A DNA stretch of 64,000 nt from Sphingomonas aquatilis (GTDB lineage: Bacteria > Pseudomonadota > Alphaproteobacteria > Sphingomonadales > Sphingomonadaceae), in NCBI RefSeq assembly GCF_014196115.1, contig NZ_JACIDB010000001.1, forward strand, positions 558,001-622,000, written 5' to 3'. This document shows, piece after piece, positions 1 through 8,022 of this stretch. Position 1 is the stretch's first letter. The number at the start of each line of letters is the position of its first letter. The notes beneath the pieces were generated by a model. That model had not been told where the DNA came from. It did no database searches and saw only the letters and a list, made by a program, of their open reading frames with translations. The position numbers and the translations under genes are program-made.

Positions 1-431
1 TCCAGGTGATGAGCGCCGGCACCGGCATCACCCATTCGGAATATAATCTGGAGGATGTGACGACGAAGATCTTCCAGATCTGGATCGTGCCCACCGCCAA
101 GGGCGACAAGCCCAGCTGGGGCGCGCGGCCCTTTCCCAAGGGCGAGCGGGCGGGGCAATTCGTGACGCTGGCCTCGGGCTTTGCCGAGGATGCGGACGCG
201 CTGACGATCCGCACCGATGCCCGGATCGTGGCGGCGACACTGAAGGCGGGCGAGACGGCGGAATACTCGCTGGGCGCAGACCGGCGCGGCTATCTCGTCC
301 CCGCAACCGGTGCGGTCGAGATCGAAGGCCAGCGGGTCGGCGCACGCGACGGCGCCGCGATCGACCGGACAGAGACGCTTCGGGTCACGGCGATCGATGA
401 CAGCGAGGTGATCCTGGTCGACGTTGCCTAA
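1..431 (+). CDS. Pirin-family protein, C-terminal part (5' end outside the window)
   Basis: The reading frame is open from the first bases and ends at 431, so this is the last ~142 residues of a longer protein; the ATG at 6 is internal. The text matches the second half of pirin/YhaK bicupins: a GTGITHSE block that ends the first cupin, a WI-VP stretch entering the second, then beta-rich sequence ending in VILVDVA. Pirins are non-heme-metal cupins, some with quercetinase activity, others redox sensors. A full-length pirin lies at 40745. The physiological role cannot be told from this fragment. Confidence 0.85.
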   Translation, partial: QVMSAGTGITHSEYNLEDVTTKIFQIWIVPTAKGDKPSWGARPFPKGERAGQFVTLASGFAEDADALTIRTDARIVAATLKAGETAEYSLGADRRGYLVPATGAVEIEGQRVGARDGAAIDRTETLRVTAIDDSEVILVDVA

Positions 432-899
432 ATCAGGTTGGCGAGGATGCGGTTAGAACGACCGCGATCCTCGCCAATGCGCGATGGTGAACGTGGAGCC
501 TTGATCGCTGCGCGGGCATTTCCAACAATGCGGCTCCATCGATCGAGACGCGCAGGCCAAACGCCAATATGTCATCCGATCGCTTGGTGGCCCGTGGCTT
601 TGCGGAATTGTCTGGACTGACAACGTCCTAAACACGGCCGTGCAAGATGCTGTCGACTCGCAATAGCATTGCGCTTATGGGCGGTGCTATGACGGGGCAG
701 GGGATCGATCAGGCTGCGGCGATTATGGTCGAGCGCACGATGAAGCACGATCGGGTCGTCTCATGCCGGACTTGGCCCGCCCTCCGGAGGTGCGCATCGC
801 TACGCGCTGGATTCGATGGGTTTTCGGCCTCGACGGTTGAGGGGGCAGATCGCGACAGTGGCGCGGTTCGTCCGCATCGATGATCCCCATGCGGCGCCG
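432..899. other. Intergenic region upstream of the ECF sigma gene
   Basis: No convincing gene was found here. Short open frames on both strands (for example 438-620 and 453-635) have no recognisable motif, no ribosome site and arginine-rich shadow composition. The region holds a perfect palindrome at 659-673 that may be the iron operator of the downstream sigma gene. The sigma frame is open back to 816, but 900 is the better start. Confidence 0.5.
659..673. promoter_or_regulatory. Iron-box-like palindrome upstream of the ECF sigma gene
   Basis: CGCAAT-AGC-ATTGCG is a perfect inverted repeat with 6-base arms. Its first 12 bases, CGCAATAGCATT, recur exactly at 2481-2492 just before the TonB receptor of the same cluster. 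GCAAT/ATTGC half-sites of this kind are typical of Fur operators, so iron control of the sigma factor is the likely meaning. This is inferred from pattern and context only. Confidence 0.45.
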
Positions 900-1418
900 A
901 TGACCGACCGACCCGGGCGCATTCTGGCGCTGTTCGCCGGTCAGCGCCGCCGACTGATCGGTGAGGCGGTGCGGTTGACCGGCGATACGGCATCGGCGGA
1001 GGATATCGTTCAGGAGGCCTGGATTCGCCTGTCGAAGGGAGCCGCAGGAACGCGCATCGACGCCCCGGTCGGCTATGTCAGCCGGGTCGTGCGTAACTTG
1101 GCATTGGACGAATATCGCCAACGGCGGCGACGCGAGCAAGTGACACTTCCGGCTCCCGAAGGCGACCGCGATATGCCGGACGGCGAGGCGGTGAGTGTCG
1201 AGCGGGCGTTGATGGCACGGGAGGAACTGGCGCTGGTAACGGCCGAATTGGCGCGGATGCCAGCCCGGATGCGTCGCGCGGTAGAGCTTCATCGGGTATC
1301 CGGGGCCCCGCTGCGCGAGATCGCCGCCGAGTTGGGCGTGTCGGTCACCACCGCCCATGGGCTGGTGACGCAAGGTGTCGAGCGGTGCCGCAAATGCCTG
1401 GAGCGGACGCGGCAATGA
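900..1418 (+). CDS. ECF sigma factor, FecI type
   Basis: This 172-residue sigma-70 protein directs RNA polymerase to a small set of promoters, usually those of the TonB receptor beside it. Region 2 is seen around GDTASAEDIVQEAWIRL and region 4 around LREIAAELGVSVTTAHGLV, a helix-turn-helix. The frame opens at 816, but FecI-type factors begin just before region 2, so the ATG at 900 is preferred. It overlaps the anti-sigma gene by 4 bases (ATGA). In FecI-FecR-FecA systems the receptor's STN domain signals ligand binding through FecR; the same order is present here, so this sigma factor probably switches on the heme cluster at 2521-9802. Confidence 0.9.
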   Translation: MTDRPGRILALFAGQRRRLIGEAVRLTGDTASAEDIVQEAWIRLSKGAAGTRIDAPVGYVSRVVRNLALDEYRQRRRREQVTLPAPEGDRDMPDGEAVSVERALMAREELALVTAELARMPARMRRAVELHRVSGAPLREIAAELGVSVTTAHGLVTQGVERCRKCLERTRQ

Positions 1419-2401
1419 CCGACGAACCAAACACGGGAGCGCGCGGCTCGTCCTATCATCCTCAGCGCGGAGACGGGGACAGGGTGATCGCAGACGCGGA
1501 GTGTCGGCGCCAGGCGCTCGACTGGATGATCCTGTTGCAGGAGCGTCCCGACGACGGCGAGGTGCGAGCGCGCTTTTGGCAGTGGCGGCAGGCGCCTGCG
1601 TGCGACGCGGCGTGGCGGGATTTGGATCATGTCGGGGATGTGCTCCGTCAGGCATGGCACGATCGCCCCGCCTCGTTCTCCGATGCGCCACGCCGGTGGA
1701 AGAGGACGCTGCCGGTTGCGATGGCGGCCTGTCTTGCGGCGATCTTCGCCGGGCAAGTCGTGCTGCCGACCGCCCGTGCCGATCTCGCGACCGAGACCGG
1801 CGATGTGCGGCGCGTCCGTCTGGCCGATGGCAGTCGCGTGACGCTGGCGCCCGACAGCGCCATCGCGTTCGACGGCGCACGGCAGGTCAGGCTGCTGCGC
1901 GGCACCGGCTTTTTCGAGGTCCGGCACGACGCCGCCCATCCGTTCCGCGTCCAGGTGGGCGAGGCGGTGGTGACCGACCTAGGCACCGCGTTCGAGGTTC
2001 GACGCGATCACGATGGCGCGCGCATTGCGGTACGGGAGGGACGCGTGCAGGCGTCGTGCGAGCATCGTTCGATCGACCCGAGCGACATGCGACCGGGCGA
2101 CGTCGTGGCCTTGGACTGCACGACCGGCCGTGCCGTGACATCGTCCGTCCCGCTATCGGCGATAGCGACGTGGACGCACGGCCAGCTCGTGATCGTCGAT
2201 CGTCCTTTGGGTGAGGTCGTGGCCGCGCTGCGTCCGTGGCATCATGGGCTGCTCCTGGCGCGGGGGAGCGGTATGGCGCGCCACGTCACGGGCGTTTACG
2301 ATCTGCGTCACCCCGACCGGGCTCTGGCGGCCATCCGCCAAGTGCATCGCGCGACGGTGTGGCAGGTCACGCCCTGGGTCACCATCGTCACCGCCAGCTG
2401 A
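1415..2401 (+). CDS. FecR-family anti-sigma factor
   Basis: This 328-residue inner-membrane protein passes the receptor's signal to the ECF sigma factor. The N-terminal cytoplasmic DUF4880-like part has A-LDWMILLQERP and a W-rich sigma-binding stretch (residues ~30-85). A single membrane helix lies at ~99-117, followed by a periplasmic FecR domain (TETGDVRRVRLADGSRVTL, then a GTAFEVR block) and a C-terminal DUF4974/STN-interacting region. The start is the ATG at 1415 inside the sigma gene's stop; the same frame also extends upstream to 1385 but only within the sigma gene. Translational coupling to the sigma factor fits a sigma/anti-sigma pair. Confidence 0.9.
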   Translation: MTDEPNTGARGSSYHPQRGDGDRVIADAECRRQALDWMILLQERPDDGEVRARFWQWRQAPACDAAWRDLDHVGDVLRQAWHDRPASFSDAPRRWKRTLPVAMAACLAAIFAGQVVLPTARADLATETGDVRRVRLADGSRVTLAPDSAIAFDGARQVRLLRGTGFFEVRHDAAHPFRVQVGEAVVTDLGTAFEVRRDHDGARIAVREGRVQASCEHRSIDPSDMRPGDVVALDCTTGRAVTSSVPLSAIATWTHGQLVIVDRPLGEVVAALRPWHHGLLLARGSGMARHVTGVYDLRHPDRALAAIRQVHRATVWQVTPWVTIVTAS

Positions 2402-2467
2402 GCGACCGTTTTCCACCATCGGATAAAAAGTGCCGAAAATCCCCCGGCGACGTTCGTCTACTCAATG

Positions 2468-2493
2468 AATGAGAATGATGCGCAATAGCATTC
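2468..2493. promoter_or_regulatory. Fur-box-like operator before the TonB-dependent receptor
   Basis: The reverse complement of 2468-2486 reads ATTGCGCATCATTCTCATT, close to the classic Fur box (GATAATGATAATCATTATC and its ATTGCGAATCATTCTCATT variants). It overlaps CGCAATAGCATT, the 12-mer shared with the palindrome at 659. Its place 30-50 bases before the receptor start fits an iron-repressed promoter. Confidence 0.55.
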
Positions 2494-2520
2494 ATGCTCT
2501 TCTGGACATGGGGGGACGAC

Positions 2521-5500
2521 GTGAAGAACGGATATTCGGGGTTCCGGGGGGGTATGCCGCGGTACAAGAACATGGGTCTGGCGATGCTGCTGACGGCCTC
2601 GTCCCTGGCGGGACTGATGGCGCCGATGAGCGCACACGCCCAGCAGGCCGATGTCAGCGTCAGCATTCCGGCCCAGCCGCTGGGCGATGCGCTGACGCAG
2701 TTTGCGCAACAGGCCCAGCTGCAGCTCAGCCTCGACACGACGCTGGTGGCGGGCAAGCGCTCGGCGGGGGTGTCGGGGCGGATGGACCGGGCGCGGGCGC
2801 TCGACCGGTTGCTGGCGGGCAGCGGCCTCGACTGGCGTGTCACCGACGGTGTGCTGACGGTACGGCAGGCCCCCGCGCGCGCTGCGGCCGAGGCGCAGAC
2901 AGCGCCGCTTGTTACCGACGCCTTGCAGGTGGAGGGCGATGGCGCGCCGCGCGATGTCGCGGAGGCACGCGCCCAGCGTGGCCACGACACCGTGTTCGAC
3001 GCTGATTATTCCAGCGGGTACAAGGACCGTGCGGAGATCGAGCGCTACAAGGGCGTCACGACGTCGGACCTGCTGACCGGCATGGTCAACGTCCTGAGCG
3101 GCGATGCGCGCAACAGCGGCGCGCTCGATCCCAGCATTCGCGGCATCCAGGGGCCGGGGCGCGTGCCCGTGGTGATCGACGGCACCGAACAGGCGCTAAC
3201 CGTCTGGCGCGGCTATAATGGCGCGAGCAACCGGGCCTATGTCGACCCCAACCTGATCTCGGGCCTCCAGGTGCTGCGCGGGCCGACCGACAAGGGCAAT
3301 ATTCGTAGTTCGACCGGCGGTGCGGTCGTCATCAACACGCTGGACGCCGACGACGTGCTGCGGCCCGGGCGCACCTTCGGCCTCGACCTGCGACTGGAGG
3401 GGGGCGACAACTCGACCGATCCGCGCCTGCCGACGCTGCTGACGGGGCGCGACTATCGCACCGTGCCCGGCTTTCCTCAGACGTCGCCCAGCTTCGCGCT
3501 GAAGGATCCCTATCTGCGGATCGTGCCGCGGACCGGATCGGATAACCATTTCCTGTCGTTCGGCGACCGTGCCGTGCGTGTCGCCGGCGCGGTGCGGATC
3601 GAGGGGCTGGACCTCTTCGCTGCCTATGCCTTTCGCGAGCGGGGCAATTATTTCTCCGGAACGACCGGGGCGGACTATTACGAGCAGTCGAGCCTGCCAT
3701 CCCGGAACCTGAACCGTATCCGCCGGATGGCGCTGGGTTTCGCGCCCGGCAACGAAGTGCCCAACACCTCCAGCGATCTGGAGTCGGTGCTGCTGAAGGC
3801 CACCTGGCACATCGCCGACGACCAGTATCTACTGGTCAGCCTGCGCGACAGCGTCACCCGCTATGGCGAGATCATGCCGTCGCGCATCCCGATCGACACG
3901 GGTAATGTCCAATGGCCGCTCAGCAAGGTCCATGCCCGCGCCTATAATGCGGAATATAAGTGGCAGCCGGACAGTCGCTGGATCGACCTGAAGGCCAATC
4001 TCTGGGCCACCGACACAAGGAGCGACACCTATAATTCCGGCGGGATGCCTAATTTCGCGACCTTTGACGATCCGATCATCATCGACAATGCCCGCGCCAA
4101 TGCGATGAACGATCGCTACGGTTTCAACGCCAGCAACACCCTGCGCCTCGGCACGAAGCTCGACCTGACGCTCAGCGGCAACTGGCAGCATGAGACGCTG
4201 GCGTCGCACGACATCTACAATGCGGCGAATTTCCAGGGCTGGCGGCAATTCCCCCGCGCGGGACGGCGCGAGGAGTTCCTGGTCCGGCTGGACGGGGAGT
4301 GGCGGCCCGCGAGCTTCCTGAAGCTGAACGCCGGGCTGAGCTATGCCGGATATTGGGCGGTGGACGATTTCGCGCGCGACCAGATCGCCAAGGGGAATCC
4401 GAACCTGAAATCTGTCCTCTTCAAAGGCTACAAGTCATCGTTCAAAGTCCGGGGCATTGGGGAGGCGTTCTTCCGGCGATACTACACGCAGAGCTTGTTT
4501 GCAGACTTCCCTGCTGCGGAGGTTGAAGAATTTATCGCGAGGGCTCTGCCGAAATATCTGGCAAACCCTTATTCGATCACGTTCAATCAAGCTGGCCCGG
4601 TCTGGGCACCCGACGCGCAGGGGCGTTACAATCGGACAGACAATCCCTGCCTGAACGGGACAATGAACAGCATACCGGGCGCTACGACCTGCAATCTCAG
4701 CATTATTTCAACGACCGTCCCGATCGCTGCACCGCGTCGTTCGGCCCACAACTGGGCGCCGAGCCTTTCGGCCACCGTCTATGCCGACGATCATACCCGC
4801 GCCTATGCCCGCTATATCGAGACGTGGCGCTTTCCGAGCATGTTCGAAAGCACGCTGGGCTTTTCGGCGTCGTTCAACCCAGCGGCACCACTGCGGCCTG
4901 AACACGCCAAGCTTTACGAGGTCGGTCTGGTCCGCGATCTGCGCAGTCTGTTGCGGCTGAACCGGGAGGATCAGCGCGCCGACGTCAAGCTGACCTTCTA
5001 TCGCAACCACATCACCGATGTGGTCGAGCGATCGACCAATCTTCAGTTTAGCAATATCCAGGGACAGACGATTGCCGGGATAGAGGCGGAGGCGCGGATC
5101 GACACCGGCGGATTCTACACGCAGTTCGGCGCGGCCTTCATGACGACAAATCGGGTCTGTGACGCAAGCGTCGCTGCTCTCGCCGACCGAAAGAACGGTA
5201 GCATTCCCGATTGCGTAAAATATGGCTTCCCGGATGGCTTCCTGCTGACCCAGGCGACGCCCGAAGAGACGGTCAACTGGACGATCGGCGGGCGCTTCTT
5301 CGAGAAGCGGCTCGAGATCGGCGGACGGCTGACCTATTACAGCCGCTACGACAATCCGCTGTTCCAGAGGATCGCCGACCTTCCGCGCGAGCAGCAGCTC
5401 GACGTCTATTCGCTCAACGTGCCGTTCAGCTGGGGCGAGATCGTCACCGCCGATGCCTATGTCCGATACCGGCTGAACGACCGTTTCTCGGCCGAGCTGG

Positions 5501-5604
5501 TCGGGACCAACCTCAACGATCGTTATTATGCGGACCCGCTGACCCGTTCGATGATGCCCGCCCCCGGGCGCACCGTCCGGCTGAGCCTGACGGGCCGCTT
5601 CTGA
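2521..5604 (+). CDS. TonB-dependent outer-membrane receptor with STN signalling domain (HphR-like heme receptor)
   Basis: This protein of ~1027 residues has a signal peptide (cleavage after SAHA, ~residue 40), an STN/secretin N-terminal domain (~46-105, IPAQPLGDALTQFAQQ), a plug domain (RGIQGPGRVPVVIDG, then LQVLRGPT) and a 22-strand barrel ending in LSLTGRF with the terminal F. The STN domain marks a receptor that signals to FecR. I start it at GTG 2521, which has GGGGG upstream; the ATG at 2494 has no ribosome site. Neighbours (hemophilin-like protein, Slam, TonB, heme oxygenase) indicate heme as substrate. The stretch 4381-4735 is less GC-rich than the rest and encodes an outer loop with a cysteine pair (4648, 4690); a second pair is at 5158 and 5212. 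Confidence 0.9.
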   Translation: MKNGYSGFRGGMPRYKNMGLAMLLTASSLAGLMAPMSAHAQQADVSVSIPAQPLGDALTQFAQQAQLQLSLDTTLVAGKRSAGVSGRMDRARALDRLLAGSGLDWRVTDGVLTVRQAPARAAAEAQTAPLVTDALQVEGDGAPRDVAEARAQRGHDTVFDADYSSGYKDRAEIERYKGVTTSDLLTGMVNVLSGDARNSGALDPSIRGIQGPGRVPVVIDGTEQALTVWRGYNGASNRAYVDPNLISGLQVLRGPTDKGNIRSSTGGAVVINTLDADDVLRPGRTFGLDLRLEGGDNSTDPRLPTLLTGRDYRTVPGFPQTSPSFALKDPYLRIVPRTGSDNHFLSFGDRAVRVAGAVRIEGLDLFAAYAFRERGNYFSGTTGADYYEQSSLPSRNLNRIRRMALGFAPGNEVPNTSSDLESVLLKATWHIADDQYLLVSLRDSVTRYGEIMPSRIPIDTGNVQWPLSKVHARAYNAEYKWQPDSRWIDLKANLWATDTRSDTYNSGGMPNFATFDDPIIIDNARANAMNDRYGFNASNTLRLGTKLDLTLSGNWQHETLASHDIYNAANFQGWRQFPRAGRREEFLVRLDGEWRPASFLKLNAGLSYAGYWAVDDFARDQIAKGNPNLKSVLFKGYKSSFKVRGIGEAFFRRYYTQSLFADFPAAEVEEFIARALPKYLANPYSITFNQAGPVWAPDAQGRYNRTDNPCLNGTMNSIPGATTCNLSIISTTVPIAAPRRSAHNWAPSLSATVYADDHTRAYARYIETWRFPSMFESTLGFSASFNPAAPLRPEHAKLYEVGLVRDLRSLLRLNREDQRADVKLTFYRNHITDVVERSTNLQFSNIQGQTIAGIEAEARIDTGGFYTQFGAAFMTTNRVCDASVAALADRKNGSIPDCVKYGFPDGFLLTQATPEETVNWTIGGRFFEKRLEIGGRLTYYSRYDNPLFQRIADLPREQQLDVYSLNVPFSWGEIVTADAYVRYRLNDRFSAELVGTNLNDRYYADPLTRSMMPAPGRTVRLSLTGRF

Positions 5605-5676
5605 CGATCCCGCCATTCGACCCCGCCGTCGATGTCCTTCCTGAAAGCCGGACAGTCACGGCGGGGCCGGATCGAT

Positions 5677-5697
5677 GCGCCCGAAGCGATCGGGCGC
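5677..5697 (+). terminator. Hairpin between receptor and hemophilin-like gene
   Basis: GCGCCCGA and TCGGGCGC form an 8-base perfect stem with a 5-base loop, 23 bases before the ATG at 5720. There is no T-run, so it is more likely an mRNA processing or stability element, or a weak pause, than a full terminator. Confidence 0.4.
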
Positions 5698-5719
5698 ACA
5701 CAACCGCAGGAGTAATAGC

Positions 5720-6490
5720 ATGACCTCCATCACAATGAAGACCATCGTTCTTGCTGGGCTCGCCACGGTCTTGGCCGCTGGTTCGGCGCAGGCCCAATTC
5801 GCCGGTGGTTCCAGCGACACCGACAAGGTGACGGTCGGCGAGAGCAATGTGGATGGCGGCCCCCATGTTTCGGGGCGCGCCGGTATCGCCGTACCGGGAA
5901 CCGAGGGCAAGCGCGTAGACTTCCAAGGTCTCAGCCTTTACGCCGCGCCCGACCTGAATGGGGTGCGCCATCTGAACATGGCGACCAGCGATACAGCCGA
6001 TCACAGCAGCTATGGCGACTTCCGTTTCGCCCGCGTCGGCTCGGCCGATCTGTGGTTCGGCGAATGGTCGCAGACGGGCAACGCCACGGCGGGCGATCAC
6101 ACCGTCTATTATGTCGGCAACACCAGCGGCACGACCGTCCCGACCAGCGGCACCGCGACCTATTCGGTCAAGGGCATCAGCGACTATGCCAACAAGGGCG
6201 TGCTGACCGGCACACTGACCGCCAATTTCGCGTCGGGTTCGTCGGGCACGCTGCGTGGCAGCCTGTCCAACGCCTCGACCGGGGCGGGCGTCAATATCGG
6301 TACGGCGCAGATCAACGGGGCCAACTTCTCTGGCGATGCCGCCGTCGCCACCCAGTCGGGTGCCACCCTCGCGTCTGGCGGCGCGGTAAGAGGTCGCTTC
6401 TTCGGCGCCAATGCCGCGGCGCTGGCCGGGACCGTCAAGTTCGACGGTGCGCGTCAGCACGACACCGCCTTCGGCGGCACGAAGAACTGA
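5720..6490 (+). CDS. Hemophilin-like secreted heme-binding protein (Slam substrate)
   Basis: This 256-residue protein has a Sec signal peptide (cleavage after SAQA, ~residue 25) and no lipobox cysteine, so it should be released rather than lipidated. The body is Gly/Ser/Thr-rich and beta-prone. The C-terminal ~40 residues (GGAVRGRFFGANAAALAG, then HDTAFGG) have the small TbpB-like barrel signature that Slam translocators recognise (G-F-G--A--LAG-V-F, D-AFGG). The start at 5720 has AGGAG 9 bases upstream. It lies directly before the Slam gene and after the TonB receptor, as in the Acinetobacter hphA locus, where hemophilin captures heme and hands it to the receptor HphR. Heme binding is inferred from context; candidate ligands include the H and Y residues near DHSSYGDF. 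Confidence 0.75.
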   Translation: MTSITMKTIVLAGLATVLAAGSAQAQFAGGSSDTDKVTVGESNVDGGPHVSGRAGIAVPGTEGKRVDFQGLSLYAAPDLNGVRHLNMATSDTADHSSYGDFRFARVGSADLWFGEWSQTGNATAGDHTVYYVGNTSGTTVPTSGTATYSVKGISDYANKGVLTGTLTANFASGSSGTLRGSLSNASTGAGVNIGTAQINGANFSGDAAVATQSGATLASGGAVRGRFFGANAAALAGTVKFDGARQHDTAFGGTKN

Positions 6491-6497
6491 CGCGAAG

Positions 6498-6536
6498 GGC
6501 TGGGGCTCCTGTCTCTCCCTTGCGGGAGCCCCGGCT
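6498..6536 (+). terminator. Hairpin between hemophilin-like gene and Slam gene
   Basis: GGGGCTCC (6502-6509) pairs with GGAGCCCC (6525-6532), and flanking GGCT/GGCT adds further pairs, giving a strong stem with a short T-rich tail (CTTTGTG). It sits immediately after the hemophilin stop. It probably attenuates transcription so that the abundant secreted protein is made in excess over the translocator, or protects the upstream mRNA. Confidence 0.55.
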
Positions 6537-6549
6537 TTGTGCCGATCCG

Positions 6550-8022
6550 ATGCGCCACGCCGTCTCCCCCTATCTCCTGACGCTCGCCACGCTGTGGCTG
6601 GCCGCGCCCGCTTCCGGCCAGAGTGCCCGGAGCGAGGATAACCGCCTGCGTCTCGACCCCGGCATCGATCGCCGGACCACGCCCCAGGAACGCGAGGCGA
6701 TCGAGGGGGCCGATCCACAGGATCGCATCACCATCGACGGACAGGTGTATTCGGTCGGCCATAACCCGGACGATCTGGGCCGGGCGCTGTACCTGTCGGT
6801 AGCACGCAAGAACTGGGCGGATGCCCGCCGCTTCCTGCCACCGTATCTGGCGCTGGCCCGCCATGATCCGATGCTGGTCGCCTGGGCGCGCGGTGGCCTC
6901 GCGCGCAGTGACGGGCGGCTGGGCGAGGCCGAGCGCCAGTACCGCGCCCTGCTGGCGATCCAGCCCGACTTCCTGCCGGGGCGGCTGGAGCTTGGCCGCG
7001 TGCTGTTCGAGAACCGGAAGGACCGAGAGGCCCGCCGCCTGTTCCGCGCGATCCGTGATGAACTGGCGGCGCAGGGCGAGCAGGCCGCCGGGGTTCGCCG
7101 GACGGTCGACACCTTCCTCGCCGCGCTCGACCGGCGGGGCGGCTGGCAGGGCATGATCGCGGCGGGGCCGGGCTATAGCAGCAATCTCAACCAGACCTCC
7201 GCCAGCCAGACCTGCCTGCTGGTCGGGGTGGACGGCACCTGCCTGATCGACCGCACGCTGCCACCGGCGATCGCCTCCGTCGGCCTCAACGTCGAGGGGA
7301 GCGTCAGTCGCCGGTTCGCGCTGAAGGGGCAGGGTGGGCTGTTGGCCCGGGCCTTCGTCTATGGCGATCTCTGGCCTGGGCATGGCGCATTCGATCAGGC
7401 GACGTTGACCGCGCAGATCGGCTATGATCATCAGACCGCGAGGCGCAGCCTGACCCTGTCGCCGACCATCGACCTGGCGAGCCTGGGTGATCGGCTGCTC
7501 TATACCGCGCCCGGCCTTCGCGCCGAGGCGATGGTCACCCCGTCGCCCGACACCGCCCTGCGGCTGGAGGTCGCGCGCCGGGTCTTCGATTATCGCCGGA
7601 GTTTCGACGATCTCGACGGTGCGCTGACCGAAGCGTCTCTGACCGGCTGGTGGTCGCGCCCGCGCGGCTGGACGCTGTTTGCCGGTATCGAGGCGGGCGA
7701 CAAGCAGGCGGGTGAACGCGCCAATGCCTATCGCCATGTCGGGGCGCGACTGGGGGTGGTGCACGGCTTTGCCGACTGGGCCGAACTGACGCTGATCGGG
7801 TCGGTGCGGCATCGCGATTACGGGGCCTATAGCGAATTGCTGGAGGCCGTCCGCCACGACCGAGAGGCGAACCTGACCGCCGTCCTCCGCCTGCCCAAGC
7901 TGCGTCTCGCCGGGCTGACGCCCAACATCCTTCTCCAGCACAATCGGGTGAAGAGCAATGTCGACTGGCTCTATTCCTTTCATCGCACCGCCGCGAGCAT
8001 CAGGTTGGAACATGCCTTCTGA
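6550..8022 (+). CDS. Slam (surface lipoprotein assembly modulator, DUF560) outer-membrane translocator
   Basis: This 490-residue protein has a signal peptide (~1-23, cut after ASG), a periplasmic TPR-like domain (~60-185, with YRALLAIQPDFLPGRLELG and ENRKDREARRLF repeats) and a C-terminal barrel (~195-490) of alternating beta strands ending in the aromatic residue of SIRLEHAF. This two-part layout is that of Slam proteins, which move TbpB-like lipoproteins or soluble hemophilins across the outer membrane. The short motif GPGYSSNLNQT at the start of the barrel is typical of the family. Its expected client is the gene directly upstream. The stop is overlapped by the tonB start. A generic TPR-barrel protein is the alternative, but the neighbours favour Slam. 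Confidence 0.8.
   Translation: MRHAVSPYLLTLATLWLAAPASGQSARSEDNRLRLDPGIDRRTTPQEREAIEGADPQDRITIDGQVYSVGHNPDDLGRALYLSVARKNWADARRFLPPYLALARHDPMLVAWARGGLARSDGRLGEAERQYRALLAIQPDFLPGRLELGRVLFENRKDREARRLFRAIRDELAAQGEQAAGVRRTVDTFLAALDRRGGWQGMIAAGPGYSSNLNQTSASQTCLLVGVDGTCLIDRTLPPAIASVGLNVEGSVSRRFALKGQGGLLARAFVYGDLWPGHGAFDQATLTAQIGYDHQTARRSLTLSPTIDLASLGDRLLYTAPGLRAEAMVTPSPDTALRLEVARRVFDYRRSFDDLDGALTEASLTGWWSRPRGWTLFAGIEAGDKQAGERANAYRHVGARLGVVHGFADWAELTLIGSVRHRDYGAYSELLEAVRHDREANLTAVLRLPKLRLAGLTPNILLQHNRVKSNVDWLYSFHRTAASIRLEHAF

Noticed and set aside
723..1880. 385-residue reverse frame
   Set aside because: Antisense to the sigma and anti-sigma genes, and Arg-rich without motifs.
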